From Collinsella ureilytica (GTDB lineage Bacteria; Actinomycetota; Coriobacteriia; Coriobacteriales; Coriobacteriaceae), in contig NZ_JAIMFO010000004.1 of the NCBI RefSeq assembly GCF_019795105.1, positions 372,001 to 436,000 of the forward strand: a stretch of DNA of 64,000 bases, read 5' to 3'. Both the position numbers and the translations under genes were made by a program. This document shows positions 54,879-64,000 of this stretch, one piece after another. Position 1 is the stretch's first letter, and each line of letters begins with the position of its first letter. Below the pieces are notes generated by a model. The model ran no database searches. It was not told the origin of the DNA and saw only the letters and a list, made by a program, of their open reading frames with translations.

Positions 54879-55309
54879 GTCTCCTCCTTTTGGGAGTTTT
54901 ACGTCTATGTCGTACGTCTTGGTTCCGTCAGTATCTTATCGTCTCTATCTGCCGTACAGCCCAGCAGACTGAATTGGTCATATGCACGCCCTGGCGCACA
55001 GGCTCACGCGCAGGTACACACGTGCTGAGGTGCGTACTCGCCGAGCTCTGTGTACCCGATTCAGCATACCCTAGGAGCACAAAAGCTTTGCCGACGCTTG
55101 GCGAAGAGACGAAACCCTCCATGTTGTACGTCTGTACAGATCAGCATGTCGCTAAGCAAAACGAGTGCAATCTTTGCCTCGTGTATGATTTAGAGCGCTC
55201 AAAAAACGAAGGAACAAAACCCTTCATCCAATTACCGACACATAGACTCTTCTGGCACGCTACCATAAGACTATCACCGCTTGATCACCGCCCTTGAGAG
55301 GAGCCCTTA
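54879..55309. other. 430-bp divergent intergenic region ahead of ade
   Basis: It should hold the promoters of the HAD gene and ade. TATGAT at about 55185 could be a -10 for ade, and GAAGG...CCTTC at 55211-55229 is a small hairpin. I looked for a purine riboswitch core and did not see one. Confidence 0.4.
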
Positions 55310-57139
55310 ATGTCTCAGCCTGAGCTCGCCCGCCTCATTGATGCCGCTCAAGGTCGTATGTTGGCCGATACCCTTTTTGTGAATGCCCGCATTGTAGATG
55401 TCTTGGGAAATCGCATTGCTCCAGGTCAAGTTGCCGTCAAAGACGGGGTTATTGTGGGCGTTTTATTTGGAGACCGCGAGCCTGACTGCGCCGCTGGCTA
55501 TGAGGCACATGAAGTGATTGACTGCCAGGGTCGCCTACTTTGCCCGGGCTTTATTGACGGACACCTTCATATTGAAAGCTCCAATATTCGCCCCTCCGAA
55601 TACGCTCGTTTAGCACTCACGCGCGGCACGACCACCGCCATTGCAGACTCCCATGAGATTGCAAACGTATGCGGCTTAGATGGCCTCGCCTTCATGATTG
55701 AAGATGGAAAGCGCGCCCCCATTTCATTCAAGTTTATGATGCCTTCTTGTGTGCCAGCGCTGCCCGACGAACAAGCGGGTGCCACCATTAGCGCTGCAGA
55801 CATGCTTGAGTTTATACAAGCTCGACCGGGTGAGGTCTTTGGCTTGGGCGAGATGATGAATCTCCCCGGCGTATTTTCCGCTGATCCAGAAACGGTGGCT
55901 CGGATTGAAGCAGCGAAAGCAACCACGTCCACCTTGGTTGATGGGCATGCTCCACTCGTAGCTGGCAGAGACCTCAATGCATACGCTACCTGCGGCATTA
56001 TTGCCGATCATGAATCGACACTGCCCGAGGAGGCCTTAGATAAGATCTCTCGTGGCATGTATGTCATGCTCCGTGAGGGAACCTGCAGCCATGACCTAGA
56101 AAATCTCTCGCCACTCCTGCTGGAGAATCCAATGCGGGCGCGGCGCTGCTGCTTTGCAACTGACGATCGTGCACCCTCTGATGCCCTCGCCTCAGGGATG
56201 ATTGATAATGCCTGCCGCGTAGCAGTTGAGGCTGGCATTGATCCGATCTTGGCTATTAGCATGGCAACCCTTTCTACCGCTGAGTGCATGGGACTTGAGC
56301 ATGGAGCAAGTACGTTATCTCCGCTCGAGCGTCGAGGAGCCATTGCTCCGGGGCATCGTGCAGACATGTTGCTCCTTGATGACTTGACCTTTACCGCACC
56401 GCCGCATGCTGTTTTTGCTGCAGGAAGCCTAGTTGCTCGCGAGGGTACCTTTGTTGGTGAGATTGCACCCACGACCAAGGAGGTCGAGCGTCTCGAAGCA
56501 CTATTGCATAGCTCCGTGAAGCTGCCTCAGCTCTCACGTGATGTATTTGATTATGAGTTCAAGCCTGGCGAGGCGGTGATTGATGTGATCCCCGGCCTTG
56601 CCGTCACCAAAACTGCCCGACCAGACGATGATGAGGGACTTCGCCGCATCATGTTACTTGAGCGCCATGGCCGAGGAGTAGCTGCGCAAGCAGCGGGAGC
56701 AGATGGCGAAAGACCTGCTGGCAGCGGCCTGATTGGCAAGCACATTGGTCGTGGCTGGGTACGTGGCTTTACCATTTCTGGAGGAGCAATTGCTTCAAGC
56801 ATTGGTCACGATTCTCATAATATCTGCGTGGTGGGCGATAACCCCGACGATATGCTCGCAGCAGTTGAAGGTGTTGGCCAAGGCGGCTTTGTTATTGCAC
56901 GAGATGGTCAAGTACGTGTGCGGATGGATCTTCCGCTGGGAGGTCTCATGTCTGATGGAACCGCAGAGGATGTAGCTCAAGAACATGAGGCCTTTGTAGC
57001 TGAGGCTCGTGCGCTCGGCATTCAAGAGCCTCTGGATCCGATCATGGGCATGATCTTTTTGCCGCTGCCGGTTATCCCTGAGCTGAGAATCCGTCCTGAG
57101 GGCATGTTTGATGTAACAACCTTCACGTACGCTCAGTAA
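55310..57139 (+). CDS. ade: Adenine deaminase
   Basis: Converts adenine to hypoxanthine and ammonia. The 609-residue metallo-hydrolase has the metal site PGFIDGHLHIESSNIRPSEY near 80, TTTAIADSHEIANVCGLDGL, DGHAPLVAGRDLNAYATCGI, DHESTLPEEALDKISRGMYV and ATDDRAPSDALASG, and the C-terminal domain GGAIASSIGHDSHNICVVGD. This matches AdeC/Ade of Bacillus and relatives in length and order. The ATG at 55310 has GAGAGGAG. It is convergent with the SARP regulator and the gap is only 37 bp. Confidence 0.95.
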   Translation: MSQPELARLIDAAQGRMLADTLFVNARIVDVLGNRIAPGQVAVKDGVIVGVLFGDREPDCAAGYEAHEVIDCQGRLLCPGFIDGHLHIESSNIRPSEYARLALTRGTTTAIADSHEIANVCGLDGLAFMIEDGKRAPISFKFMMPSCVPALPDEQAGATISAADMLEFIQARPGEVFGLGEMMNLPGVFSADPETVARIEAAKATTSTLVDGHAPLVAGRDLNAYATCGIIADHESTLPEEALDKISRGMYVMLREGTCSHDLENLSPLLLENPMRARRCCFATDDRAPSDALASGMIDNACRVAVEAGIDPILAISMATLSTAECMGLEHGASTLSPLERRGAIAPGHRADMLLLDDLTFTAPPHAVFAAGSLVAREGTFVGEIAPTTKEVERLEALLHSSVKLPQLSRDVFDYEFKPGEAVIDVIPGLAVTKTARPDDDEGLRRIMLLERHGRGVAAQAAGADGERPAGSGLIGKHIGRGWVRGFTISGGAIASSIGHDSHNICVVGDNPDDMLAAVEGVGQGGFVIARDGQVRVRMDLPLGGLMSDGTAEDVAQEHEAFVAEARALGIQEPLDPIMGMIFLPLPVIPELRIRPEGMFDVTTFTYAQ

Positions 57140-57176
57140 GAATACATACGCGTCTGAGCGTGCACACACGCCTCAC

Positions 57177-60100
57177 CTACTGAAACGCCCGCAGCCCACC
57201 TGAGCTCATCACTTGCTCGTAGACCCTCACCGTTTCCCGGTCAGGCTCATGGTGCAAGTCTCGCTCCAGATACTGCAAATGCGCGCTATAGAGATCGACC
57301 ACCTCTCGCTTTCTGCCGGTCTCGCTCAGAATGCGCATGACCCAGCGCAGCACGTCCTCTCGCCGTGGTGCCAACTTAAACGCCGCTTCCGCAAGCCAGC
57401 TTGCAACCACCAGATCCTCATCCTCAAAGGCAAGCTCCATCCCTCGCACCATGCAATCCGCGAATCGAGAGGCATATGAATCGCGCATCCGCGTGAAGAA
57501 GGTAATGTCTGCTGTGCCCGGTACATAGAGCGGAGCCTGATAGAGCTGCTCAAGCTTAAGACAGGCATCAAGCACCGGGCGCGGCGTGCTACCTGTGCGC
57601 TGCAAGAGAATCTCTCTGGCAAGCACATCAAATTCTGCCGTATCCGAATACACATAATTGGTATTGAGCGCCATACCCTCCCCTTGGGTAAGCAAATACT
57701 GCGGCCCTCCCTTTACCTGGCCAAGCGCTGCGCGCAATGCAGATGTTGCTGTGTAGAGACTCTGGCGAGCATGGCGCATATCTGCTGATGGCCATAATTC
57801 TTGACTTAGCACATGACGACCCACAAAGGCTCCAAGCGAAAGCGTGAGTCGTGCGGCCAAAATGCCCGCTTTTTTCCGATGCCAAATTCTGCTCGTAAGA
57901 TGATGTCCGTTGCGCGATATCTGAAAACCGCCAAAGAGCTTTATTTCAAGCTGGCCAATCTCAACAATCCCAGAGACGAGATCGATATTGGCACCCGAGG
58001 GGAGCGAACCACCTGTCTCCTCATCAGTTTGAAAGAGATAGGATGCAGCCAAATCAGTTGGAATCAGCCGCCGAAGTGCTGCTGAGCGCGCGGCTGCAAG
58101 CGCCAAGGCAAGGCGCACCACCGGACGAAACCCCTCATCAAGCAAGGTCGCTCGATTAAGCGAAAACCACGCAGAAAGATCGGAGTCAAAGCGAGCAGCC
58201 GAGAGCTGCAAGGCAACGCACCAAGCCTCTGCTGGGTCATCTGCTAGATGGGATAGGTTCAAACTTTCCGCTTCTTCGCGCAGCGTCACCCGAGAGCTAT
58301 TGAGCACAATTGCCGTTCGCTCTAATAGTTCAGCCCAGCGACGAATGAAGCTATGTTCGCTCGCGGCGAGGCGCAAAACCTGCTGCGCACGAAAACGCCC
58401 ATTCACCAGCTGATTAACCGCGAGCGACTGCCAGCCATCGGCAACCATGAAAAAGAGCTGCATCTCAAGATCTGACTCACGAACTGCCACCGTAATCATG
58501 TCGCAGAAGGCTCGCTCATCCACCACAGGCATGCCTGCAAACAGTCGACGAAGCGAGGCAACGGCACGAGCTCGCGCGGCGATCGGAGCCAACTTTCTGG
58601 TAGTCAAAACGCGCGTAAGATCAGACAGTAGCCGATCATCATCTCTGATGGCAAGCTCACCCGCTACGATTGAAGTCTGTACCAGGCCATCCAAAGCAGA
58701 AAGCACATCTATCAGATTGAGCTGCGCTTGCCCGGTAATCTGAGCCGCGCTCAAGGCCGGCACATCTCGCACGTCTGCCGAGCCCTGGGCAAGCAGTTCG
58801 CGCTCAGAGCGCGCATGCTCGAGCAACAGGCGTGCACGGTCATCGATCGCATGGCGTAGGTAGTCTCCAGACAGCTCAGGAAGATCAATACCTGTGCACG
58901 AAGCCCACAGCTGGCGAGCCGCCAAAACACACGCCCAATCCTTTGGATCAATACTCTCTTCTATCTCAGAAGCGCGACGACACAACATGCGCGCAGCAGA
59001 GCGAGCAAGCCGATAGTCTCCCGACGAAAGTGACGAGAGATATAAGGCTGCAATTACGCCAACATCTATCTGCGCAGCAGCCTCTGCATCCAAAATAGCC
59101 ACTGCCGTGCGCACAAAGCTCGAGCGTCCCGCGAGGGTAAAAGCAACCGGATATGAACCCACCATCTCAAGAATCTGATCAGCGGTGCAACTCTGTTCCA
59201 TCAGCTCAATTGCTGCATCTACCCTATTTGCACTCAAATGAATACGAATGGCTTTAGTGAGCAGTTCTGGATGGTCGGCACAAATCGTTGACCGCAAGAC
59301 TCTCATCGGCACACCCGCATGTGTACCCAAGCAAGAAAATGACTGATCGTCCTCGTCAAAATGAAAAACAGGGTACTCACGAATCAAGCGGCGCAGTACA
59401 GGACCCGCAACGCGCATACCCACACGCTCAAGATCTGCAATGCGACCCGCTTCGAGCAAGATTAACAAAGGCATCAAACGACTGAGCGACCCACCTATAC
59501 GCGCTACCTCTGCAAGTACTTCTGAATACAGGTCTGCGACCGCACAATCAAGATGCTCATCTCCTCCCTCGCCAGCAGCCAAGCTCCCCAGAGCCGACAC
59601 CAGTGCGGGAATGCCTAAGGTCAACTGATACACATCAAGGGTCGGAGAAATAACAAGCGCTTTTGCCCACTTCGCATATTCGGCAGGCTGAACTTTGAGC
59701 GTAGCGGCGCTCATCTTATATGAATCGCCAACTGCATTAATTATCGGACGTGCTGGAGGTGTACACGCAACAATGATGGTCATACTATGCTCGCGGTACG
59801 TCCGCATGCGTCTGATAAATTGCTCCGCCTCACTATCGGTACATGCAGGCACACCATCTATGAGCAGTACCGCACCCTCTGGATGTTCGCAGTCCATCCG
59901 CGCTTGCTCCATACGTTCAAATAAATCAGGCGCACTCAGAGAAGCACCGCCAATCAAAGCAACCGAACGGGCCGGTTTGCCAGAATAGGTAGTTGAGCTC
60001 GTGCGGATGGATGCGGCACATTGCAGCAGGATTGCCGTTTTACCAAAACCTTTGGGTGCACATACAAACGCAATCCCAGCAGACGTCGCCGCCTCGATAA

Positions 60101-60233
60101 GCCGACGCACAATCCGTGCACGATCAACAAACATCGCCGCGCCCATAGGCTCGTCTACAAAAGACCCCATATCTGACGAAAAGGGTCGCTCAACCATCCA
60201 TCCTTGTTCAGATGCCTCATCAAACTCAGCCAT
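57177..60233 (-). CDS. Large ATPase-containing transcriptional regulator with C-terminal SARP/BTAD domain
   Basis: A 1018-residue regulator with three parts. The N-terminal STAND/AAA-type ATPase has Walker A APKGFGKTA at about 60 and Walker B AVLLIDGVP near 125. A long helical region follows (about 300-750). The C-terminal part, from LEIKLFGGFQISRNGHHLTS near 763, is a winged helix (WHRKKAGILAARLTLSLGA, ELWPSADMRHARQSLYTAT) and a BTAD TPR domain (YQAPLYVPG, HLQYLERDLHHEPDRETVRV). SARP domains in AfsR-like proteins lie N-terminal, so the order is reversed, as in MalT/LAL proteins with a SARP in place of LuxR. The trigger is unknown. The ATG at 60233 has GGGAGG. Confidence 0.85.
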   Translation of the reverse strand: MAEFDEASEQGWMVERPFSSDMGSFVDEPMGAAMFVDRARIVRRLIEAATSAGIAFVCAPKGFGKTAILLQCAASIRTSSTTYSGKPARSVALIGGASLSAPDLFERMEQARMDCEHPEGAVLLIDGVPACTDSEAEQFIRRMRTYREHSMTIIVACTPPARPIINAVGDSYKMSAATLKVQPAEYAKWAKALVISPTLDVYQLTLGIPALVSALGSLAAGEGGDEHLDCAVADLYSEVLAEVARIGGSLSRLMPLLILLEAGRIADLERVGMRVAGPVLRRLIREYPVFHFDEDDQSFSCLGTHAGVPMRVLRSTICADHPELLTKAIRIHLSANRVDAAIELMEQSCTADQILEMVGSYPVAFTLAGRSSFVRTAVAILDAEAAAQIDVGVIAALYLSSLSSGDYRLARSAARMLCRRASEIEESIDPKDWACVLAARQLWASCTGIDLPELSGDYLRHAIDDRARLLLEHARSERELLAQGSADVRDVPALSAAQITGQAQLNLIDVLSALDGLVQTSIVAGELAIRDDDRLLSDLTRVLTTRKLAPIAARARAVASLRRLFAGMPVVDERAFCDMITVAVRESDLEMQLFFMVADGWQSLAVNQLVNGRFRAQQVLRLAASEHSFIRRWAELLERTAIVLNSSRVTLREEAESLNLSHLADDPAEAWCVALQLSAARFDSDLSAWFSLNRATLLDEGFRPVVRLALALAAARSAALRRLIPTDLAASYLFQTDEETGGSLPSGANIDLVSGIVEIGQLEIKLFGGFQISRNGHHLTSRIWHRKKAGILAARLTLSLGAFVGRHVLSQELWPSADMRHARQSLYTATSALRAALGQVKGGPQYLLTQGEGMALNTNYVYSDTAEFDVLAREILLQRTGSTPRPVLDACLKLEQLYQAPLYVPGTADITFFTRMRDSYASRFADCMVRGMELAFEDEDLVVASWLAEAAFKLAPRREDVLRWVMRILSETGRKREVVDLYSAHLQYLERDLHHEPDRETVRVYEQVMSSGGLRAFQ

Positions 60234-60593
60234 TTCAAACCTCCCTGCCGCTGTGGAAGACCACGCTATGGCATGAGCGTGAAGAGGCGGGTGTGAATAA
60301 GAAGAACGGCGAGCCTCTGTTAGAAAGGGCTGTGTATGTTCCCATTTCGTTGATAGATATCCGTAAGAACCCCTCCTCTCACCATGTTGCATACATGCAC
60401 AGAAAGCAGTGTTACATTCAGTACCTACCCAGCATATTGTCTAATTTATCATCTTATTTTTAACTACCTGTATGAATCGCTAGATTGACCCATAAGCGCC
60501 TTGTTCTCGTGGTCATCATGTTGGTTTGAGGCTAGCAATCTGTAAGATTGAGCATAGAATTAACCCCTGCTATGGAAAACTCAACATGCAGGT

Positions 60594-60627
60594 AAAAAGA
60601 GGCTCTCCGCCTTTGGCAGAGAGCCTC
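60594..60627 (-). terminator. Rho-independent terminator after nagB
   Basis: Minus strand: GAGGCTCTC ... GAGAGCCTC, nine pairs plus inner TGCC/GGCG, then TTTTT. It lies 75 bp past the nagB stop and separates it from the SARP gene. Confidence 0.9.
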
Positions 60628-60699
60628 AGAAAACTCGAACGATTATGAGAGCCCATACGTCTACAATACGCCCTCGCTATGCGCCCTCATTACTCACGC

Positions 60700-61428
60700 T
60701 TAGTGGCAAAGAGACAGCGCCTCTTCATCAGCTATAAGAATCACGTCGGGGTGCAGCTGCAAAATAGAGGCCGGGCAAGAAGGCGTGACAAGGCCTTCAC
60801 ACATGGCACGAACGGCTTCAGCTTTTTTCGTACCACTTGCTGCCACAACCACGCGGCGGGCAAACATAATTGCCTGAATACCCATGGTATAAGCCTGGCG
60901 AGGCACATCATCAGGACTCTCAAACAAGCGGCTATTTGCCTCAATCGTACTCTCGGTCAAATCGACGCAATGTGTACCAGTGGCAAAACAATCGTCAGGC
61001 TCATTAAATCCAATATGACCATTATTGCCAATACCCAACAGCTGCAGATCCACGTATCCTGCCGCCTCAAGTAGGCGATCATATGACGCACACGCCTCAG
61101 CAGCGTCTAGATTCGAACCATCGGGAACGTGGGTCTGAGCTCGGTCAATATTGACCTGAGAAAACAGATGCTCGTCCATAAAATAACGGTAGCTCTGAGG
61201 ATCATCTCCAGAAAGGCCGCGATACTCGTCAAGGTTATAGGTGCTGACCTGGGAGAAATCCAGTGCACCCTCACGATGGGCGGCAACAAGTTCGCGATAG
61301 GCTCCCAAAGGCGTAGACCCTGTTGCCAGGCCCAGCTTAGATGCGGGCTTAAGCGTAATTTGAGCAGCAATAATTGCTGCTACCCGGACGCTCATTTCCT
61401 CATAATTAGCTGTTCGAATAATGCGCAT
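60700..61428 (-). CDS. nagB: Glucosamine-6-phosphate deaminase
   Basis: Converts glucosamine-6-phosphate to fructose-6-phosphate and ammonia. The 242-residue protein begins MRIIRTANYEEMSVRVAAII and has LGLATGSTPLGAYRELVAAH, TYNLDEYRGLSGDDPQSYRY with the catalytic Asp, LLGIGNNGHIGFNEPDDCF with the ring-opening His, and AVRAMCEGLVTPSCPAS. It is of the short Gram-positive type. The ATG at 61428 has AAGGGA. No nagA lies next to it. Confidence 0.96.
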   Translation of the reverse strand: MRIIRTANYEEMSVRVAAIIAAQITLKPASKLGLATGSTPLGAYRELVAAHREGALDFSQVSTYNLDEYRGLSGDDPQSYRYFMDEHLFSQVNIDRAQTHVPDGSNLDAAEACASYDRLLEAAGYVDLQLLGIGNNGHIGFNEPDDCFATGTHCVDLTESTIEANSRLFESPDDVPRQAYTMGIQAIMFARRVVVAASGTKKAEAVRAMCEGLVTPSCPASILQLHPDVILIADEEALSLCH

Positions 61429-61758
61429 CGGCGTGTCCCTTCTCTCCGATGAATACTCGCAGGACGCATACGCCGCCACCCTGCAGGAGGCGCGGCCACC
61501 AGGGCGAGGACGCGCGGTTCAATAACACGACGATCGCGTCGGGGCCCCTGCCCGTCCGCGGTGGTCTAGCGATGCTAGACGCGTATATCTTCGCACGATT
61601 CCAAGGCATGCGCCACCACATGCGAAAAGAACGCATCGCCGCCATGAGCAGGCGCGCATGGTTACAGGCGCGCACGATTCAACACGAGAACCTCGCCATA
61701 GCCTCAAACAGCACTTCAGCGCCTCTGTCACCAACTAACAGACAAGGCAGGCAGTGCG
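61429..61758. other. 330-bp GC-rich region between tyrS and nagB
   Basis: It contains a perfect inverted repeat GTCTAGC-GAT-GCTAGAC at 61565-61581. Open frames on both strands lack ribosome sites and family likeness. Base use is richer in CG dinucleotides than the surroundings. No RNA gene recognised. Confidence 0.4.
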
Positions 61759-62973
61759 TTATGCAAGGCGGGCAAATTTGCGCTTCCCTACCTGCAAAAT
61801 GGTACCCGATTTGAGTAGCTGAGCGTCGACGTTATAGCTCTTAGCTGCCACGGCCTCACCATCAATTTTGACACCGCCCCCATCAATGAGGCGGCGAGCC
61901 TCAGCAGCCGAAGGTGCAAGCCCTGCCTCCTTAAGCAGGCCAGCAAGATACAGGCTGCCATCTTCAGCGGGACTTAAATCAACCGTGACCTCTTCAATAT
62001 CATCAGGCAGCTTATTTTGCTTGAAGACCCGATCGAACTCAGCCTGTGCCTCATCTCCTGCACCAGCTCCATGATAGGTATCGCAAAGATCGCGACCAAG
62101 CGCGCGCTTCAGCTCATATGGATCAGCCGTGCCGTCTGCCAGAGCAGCCTCAAGCGCATCAACCTCAGCGGGTGTTTTTGAACTTGCAAGCCGGTAATAC
62201 TTGGCAATCATCTCGTCCGGAATCGACATGGTTTTGCCAAACATCTCAGCCGGAGCATCGGTCAGACCAATATAGTTGCCGTACGACTTACTCATCTTGC
62301 GCACACCGTCAGTTCCCTCAAGAAGCGGCATGGTGAGCGCGATCTGGGGCTCCATATCCATCTTTTCCATCAGTTCACGCCCAGCGAGCAAGTTAAAGAG
62401 TTGGTCAGTACCACCCATTTCGACGTCTGATTCAATTTTGACCGAATCAAGCGCCTGCATAACCGGATAGAGGAACTCATGCAAGGCAATCGGCGTCTGA
62501 TTTTGATAGCGCCGCGTAAAATCATCGCGTTCAAGAATACGCGCCACCGTAAACTTACTGGCAACTGCCAGAAGATCTTTTAGATCAAGCGAGAGAATCC
62601 AGTCACCGTTATGCACAATAGTCGTGCGCTCAGGATCGAGAATCTTCATCGCCTGCGCAACATAGGTAGCCGCATTTGCCTCAACCTGTTCCTGAGAAAG
62701 CTGCGGGCGCGTGCTATTTTTGCCCGACGGATCACCAATCATGGCTGTACCGTTGCCAATAATGAGCGTTACACGGTGCCCAAGATCTTGAAACTGGCGC
62801 ATTTTGCGCAAAGGCACTGCATGACCAAGATGCAGATCGGGCGAGGTAGGATCCACACCTAACTTAATATTTAAGGGCGTTCCGCGCTCAAGTTTCTTCT
62901 TTAGATCTGCCTCGGGAACGATCTGTGCGGCACCCGACGCAATAATGCGCATTTGCTCATCTACGGAAAGCAC
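61759..62973 (-). CDS. tyrS: Tyrosyl-tRNA synthetase
   Basis: Class I synthetase, 404 residues, of the TyrZ-like type. The HIGH-type motif is DLHLGHAVPLRKM, the KMSKS loop is VRKMSKSYGNYIGL, with IGNGTAMIGDPSGKN and GGTDQLFNLLAGRELME between them. A C-terminal S4 domain (EARRLIDGGGVKIDGEAVAA) binds the tRNA. The start is a GTG at 62973 with GAGGAGG at 8 nt. Confidence 0.96.
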   Translation of the reverse strand: MLSVDEQMRIIASGAAQIVPEADLKKKLERGTPLNIKLGVDPTSPDLHLGHAVPLRKMRQFQDLGHRVTLIIGNGTAMIGDPSGKNSTRPQLSQEQVEANAATYVAQAMKILDPERTTIVHNGDWILSLDLKDLLAVASKFTVARILERDDFTRRYQNQTPIALHEFLYPVMQALDSVKIESDVEMGGTDQLFNLLAGRELMEKMDMEPQIALTMPLLEGTDGVRKMSKSYGNYIGLTDAPAEMFGKTMSIPDEMIAKYYRLASSKTPAEVDALEAALADGTADPYELKRALGRDLCDTYHGAGAGDEAQAEFDRVFKQNKLPDDIEEVTVDLSPAEDGSLYLAGLLKEAGLAPSAAEARRLIDGGGVKIDGEAVAAKSYNVDAQLLKSGTILQVGKRKFARLA

Positions 62974-62996
62974 GACTCTGTCCTCCTCAGTGGGAT

Positions 62997-63049
62997 AGCA
63001 CCCTCGCCAACCAGGCGGTGCTCATACGCGTTGCAACCTCCCCACTATA
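62997..63049 (-). promoter_or_regulatory. tyrS leader: -10 element and stem-loop
   Basis: On the minus strand TATAGT (63044-63049) is followed by a leader of about 70 nt with the hairpin AGCACCGCC ... GGCGAGGGTGCT (62997-63022), ending just ahead of the Shine-Dalgarno. No good -35 is seen. The T-box motif is absent, so this may be a simple stability or attenuation element. Confidence 0.3.
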
Positions 63050-63242
63050 CTAGCTAGCATGCGCATCAGGTGGCGGGAGATGCGAGTTTAAGGTGAAAAG
63101 GTGAGCTATTCGGATCGCTGTTAATTCCCAACCTTATCGCAACACGTTGCACGAAGAGTGGGAATCAATCCATGACTACTGGGAGGAATCGCTAGCACAA
63201 GATAGCGGCTCAAAGCTCGCTCAACACGCTCGCTACACGATC

Positions 63243-64000
63243 TTACTTACCCCACACCTGCTCAGCAACTCGCTTCACCAGCGCAAGCTTTGCCCACTGC
63301 TCATCCTCAGTGAGCTTGTTACCAATCTCACACGAGGCAAAGCCGCACTGTGGTGAGAGGCAGAGACGATCCTTTGGCACGAAGGCTGCAGCTTCATCAA
63401 TACGGGCACGGAGCACTGCTTCATTCTCAAGCTCAGCATGCTTGGTCGTGACGAGTCCCAAAACAACTTTCTTAGGCGCTGGCACCTCACGTAAAGGCGC
63501 AAAGCCCCCGGAGCGCTCGTCGTCAAACTCAAGGTAGAAGGCATCTACCTGCTCTTGAGCAAACAGGTAGGGGGCAATTTTGTCGTAAGGGCCGCTGCTT
63601 GCATAAGCAGAGTGGTAATTGCCCCGACAAACGTGTGTTGTAATGGCAAGGTCAGCAGGCTTGTTCTCAAGCGCTAAGTTGTTCACACGCAAATACCGTT
63701 CGGCTTCAACCTCAATGGACGAATTGATGCCCATCTTGTTGCGCCAATAGCCCTCATCAACAATCATGCCCCAGGTGCAATCATCAAACTGAATCGTGCG
63801 ACAGCCCGCATCATACAGATCGCGGATGACCGTGCGATACGCTGCGGCAAGATCTTCAATCAGCTCATCATCGTTCGGATAGATCTCGCGAGTCTTTTTT
63901 CCATTGTCTTCGCGGAATAGCTCAGCCAAGGTCTGAGCCGGAGCAGGAATTGTTTGCTTAGCAACGGTATGCTCATCCTCAAGTGCTTTCACAAAGCGAA
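63243..64000 (-). CDS. Cobalamin-independent methionine synthase-like protein (YxjG type), 5' end off window
   Basis: The C-terminal about 250 residues of a MetE-like catalytic domain. Seen are IQFDDCTWGMIVDEG (substrate site), the zinc ligand block TTHVCRGNYHS with His and Cys, FYLEFDDERSGGFAPLREVP and LSPQCGFASCEIGNKLTEDE with the last zinc Cys. Single-domain YxjG/YxjH relatives have about 370 residues, so about 110 are missing beyond the edge; the frame is open to base 64000. Such proteins move a methyl group to homocysteine or a related thiol, but the donor is uncertain. Confidence 0.9.
   Translation of the reverse strand, partial: RFVKALEDEHTVAKQTIPAPAQTLAELFREDNGKKTREIYPNDDELIEDLAAAYRTVIRDLYDAGCRTIQFDDCTWGMIVDEGYWRNKMGINSSIEVEAERYLRVNNLALENKPADLAITTHVCRGNYHSAYASSGPYDKIAPYLFAQEQVDAFYLEFDDERSGGFAPLREVPAPKKVVLGLVTTKHAELENEAVLRARIDEAAAFVPKDRLCLSPQCGFASCEIGNKLTEDEQWAKLALVKRVAEQVWGK

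Noticed and set aside
55000-55309. Purine riboswitch ahead of adenine deaminase
   Set aside because: The conserved junction bases and loop motifs were not found.
61449-61814. Plus-strand 121-codon frame between nagB and tyrS
   Set aside because: Runs into the tyrS coding region on the other strand and has no protein-like features.
62974-63242. T-box leader for tyrS
   Set aside because: No GGGTGGNACCGCG-like motif or specifier stem was found in this gap.

Overview
The window reads as chromosomal DNA of a host-associated anaerobic actinobacterium, most likely class Coriobacteriia (Atopobiaceae/Coriobacteriaceae type). This is an inference from gene content: one fused FGAM synthase chain of about 1250 residues, U32/DUF3656 and YitT genes, rubredoxin chemistry, a sortase-assembled pilus, and a SARP-type regulator with an ATPase. 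Base composition looks moderate by eye. Most genes lie on the minus strand. I see no tRNA, rRNA, CRISPR array, transposase, integrase or phage gene.

Layout. 1-1255: broken gene for a secreted Spy0128/FctA-like pilin, running off the left edge. 1833-7791: ftsX, ftsE, dnaE. 7994-8766: rubredoxin and a flavin reductase, which look like a split high-molecular-weight rubredoxin. 8951-10047: a frameshifted surface acyltransferase on the plus strand. 10080-13800: smpB, a TPR gene and rnr. 14073-18651: a 33-residue membrane protein, LOG, tgt, two unknown genes and a BI-1 family membrane protein. 18838-23969: purL, azlD, azlC. 24440-31150: U32 peptidase, M20 amidohydrolase, MalY/PatB aminotransferase, YitT. 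31793-39876: a five-gene pilus locus (SipA-like peptidase, backbone pilin, class B sortase, LPKTG minor pilin, beta-helix tip adhesin) organised like the streptococcal FCT region. 40096-45327: prfB, secA, rpmE. 46049-49094: ACT protein, citrate synthase, HAD phosphatase. 49118-53722: DeoR regulator, PdxA2-like dehydrogenase, GntP permease and DUF1537 kinase, which together make a four-carbon acid-sugar (threonate/erythronate) catabolic cluster. 54084-64000: HAD phosphatase, adenine deaminase, a 1018-residue ATPase/SARP regulator, nagB, tyrS and a MetE-like gene cut by the right edge.

Three themes stand out. First, every damaged gene in the window encodes an exported or cell-surface function: the left-edge pilin, the acyltransferase, the backbone pilin (one in-frame amber codon) and the SipA-like gene. 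Two of the lesions sit at short homopolymers, while the large housekeeping genes are intact. This fits phase variation or decay of surface functions better than random sequencing error. Second, intergenic DNA is rich in short degenerate tandem duplications (about 36-71 bp units, each local), and similar expansions sit inside proteins (RNase R insertion, U32 insertion, citrate synthase tail). A separate, unexplained element of about 88 bp occurs in three well-conserved copies. Third, release factor 2 carries SPT where canonical RF2 has SPF in the stop-codon-reading tripeptide.

Limits: translation starts were chosen by eye from Shine-Dalgarno spacing and family length, and family names come from motif recognition without any database search.
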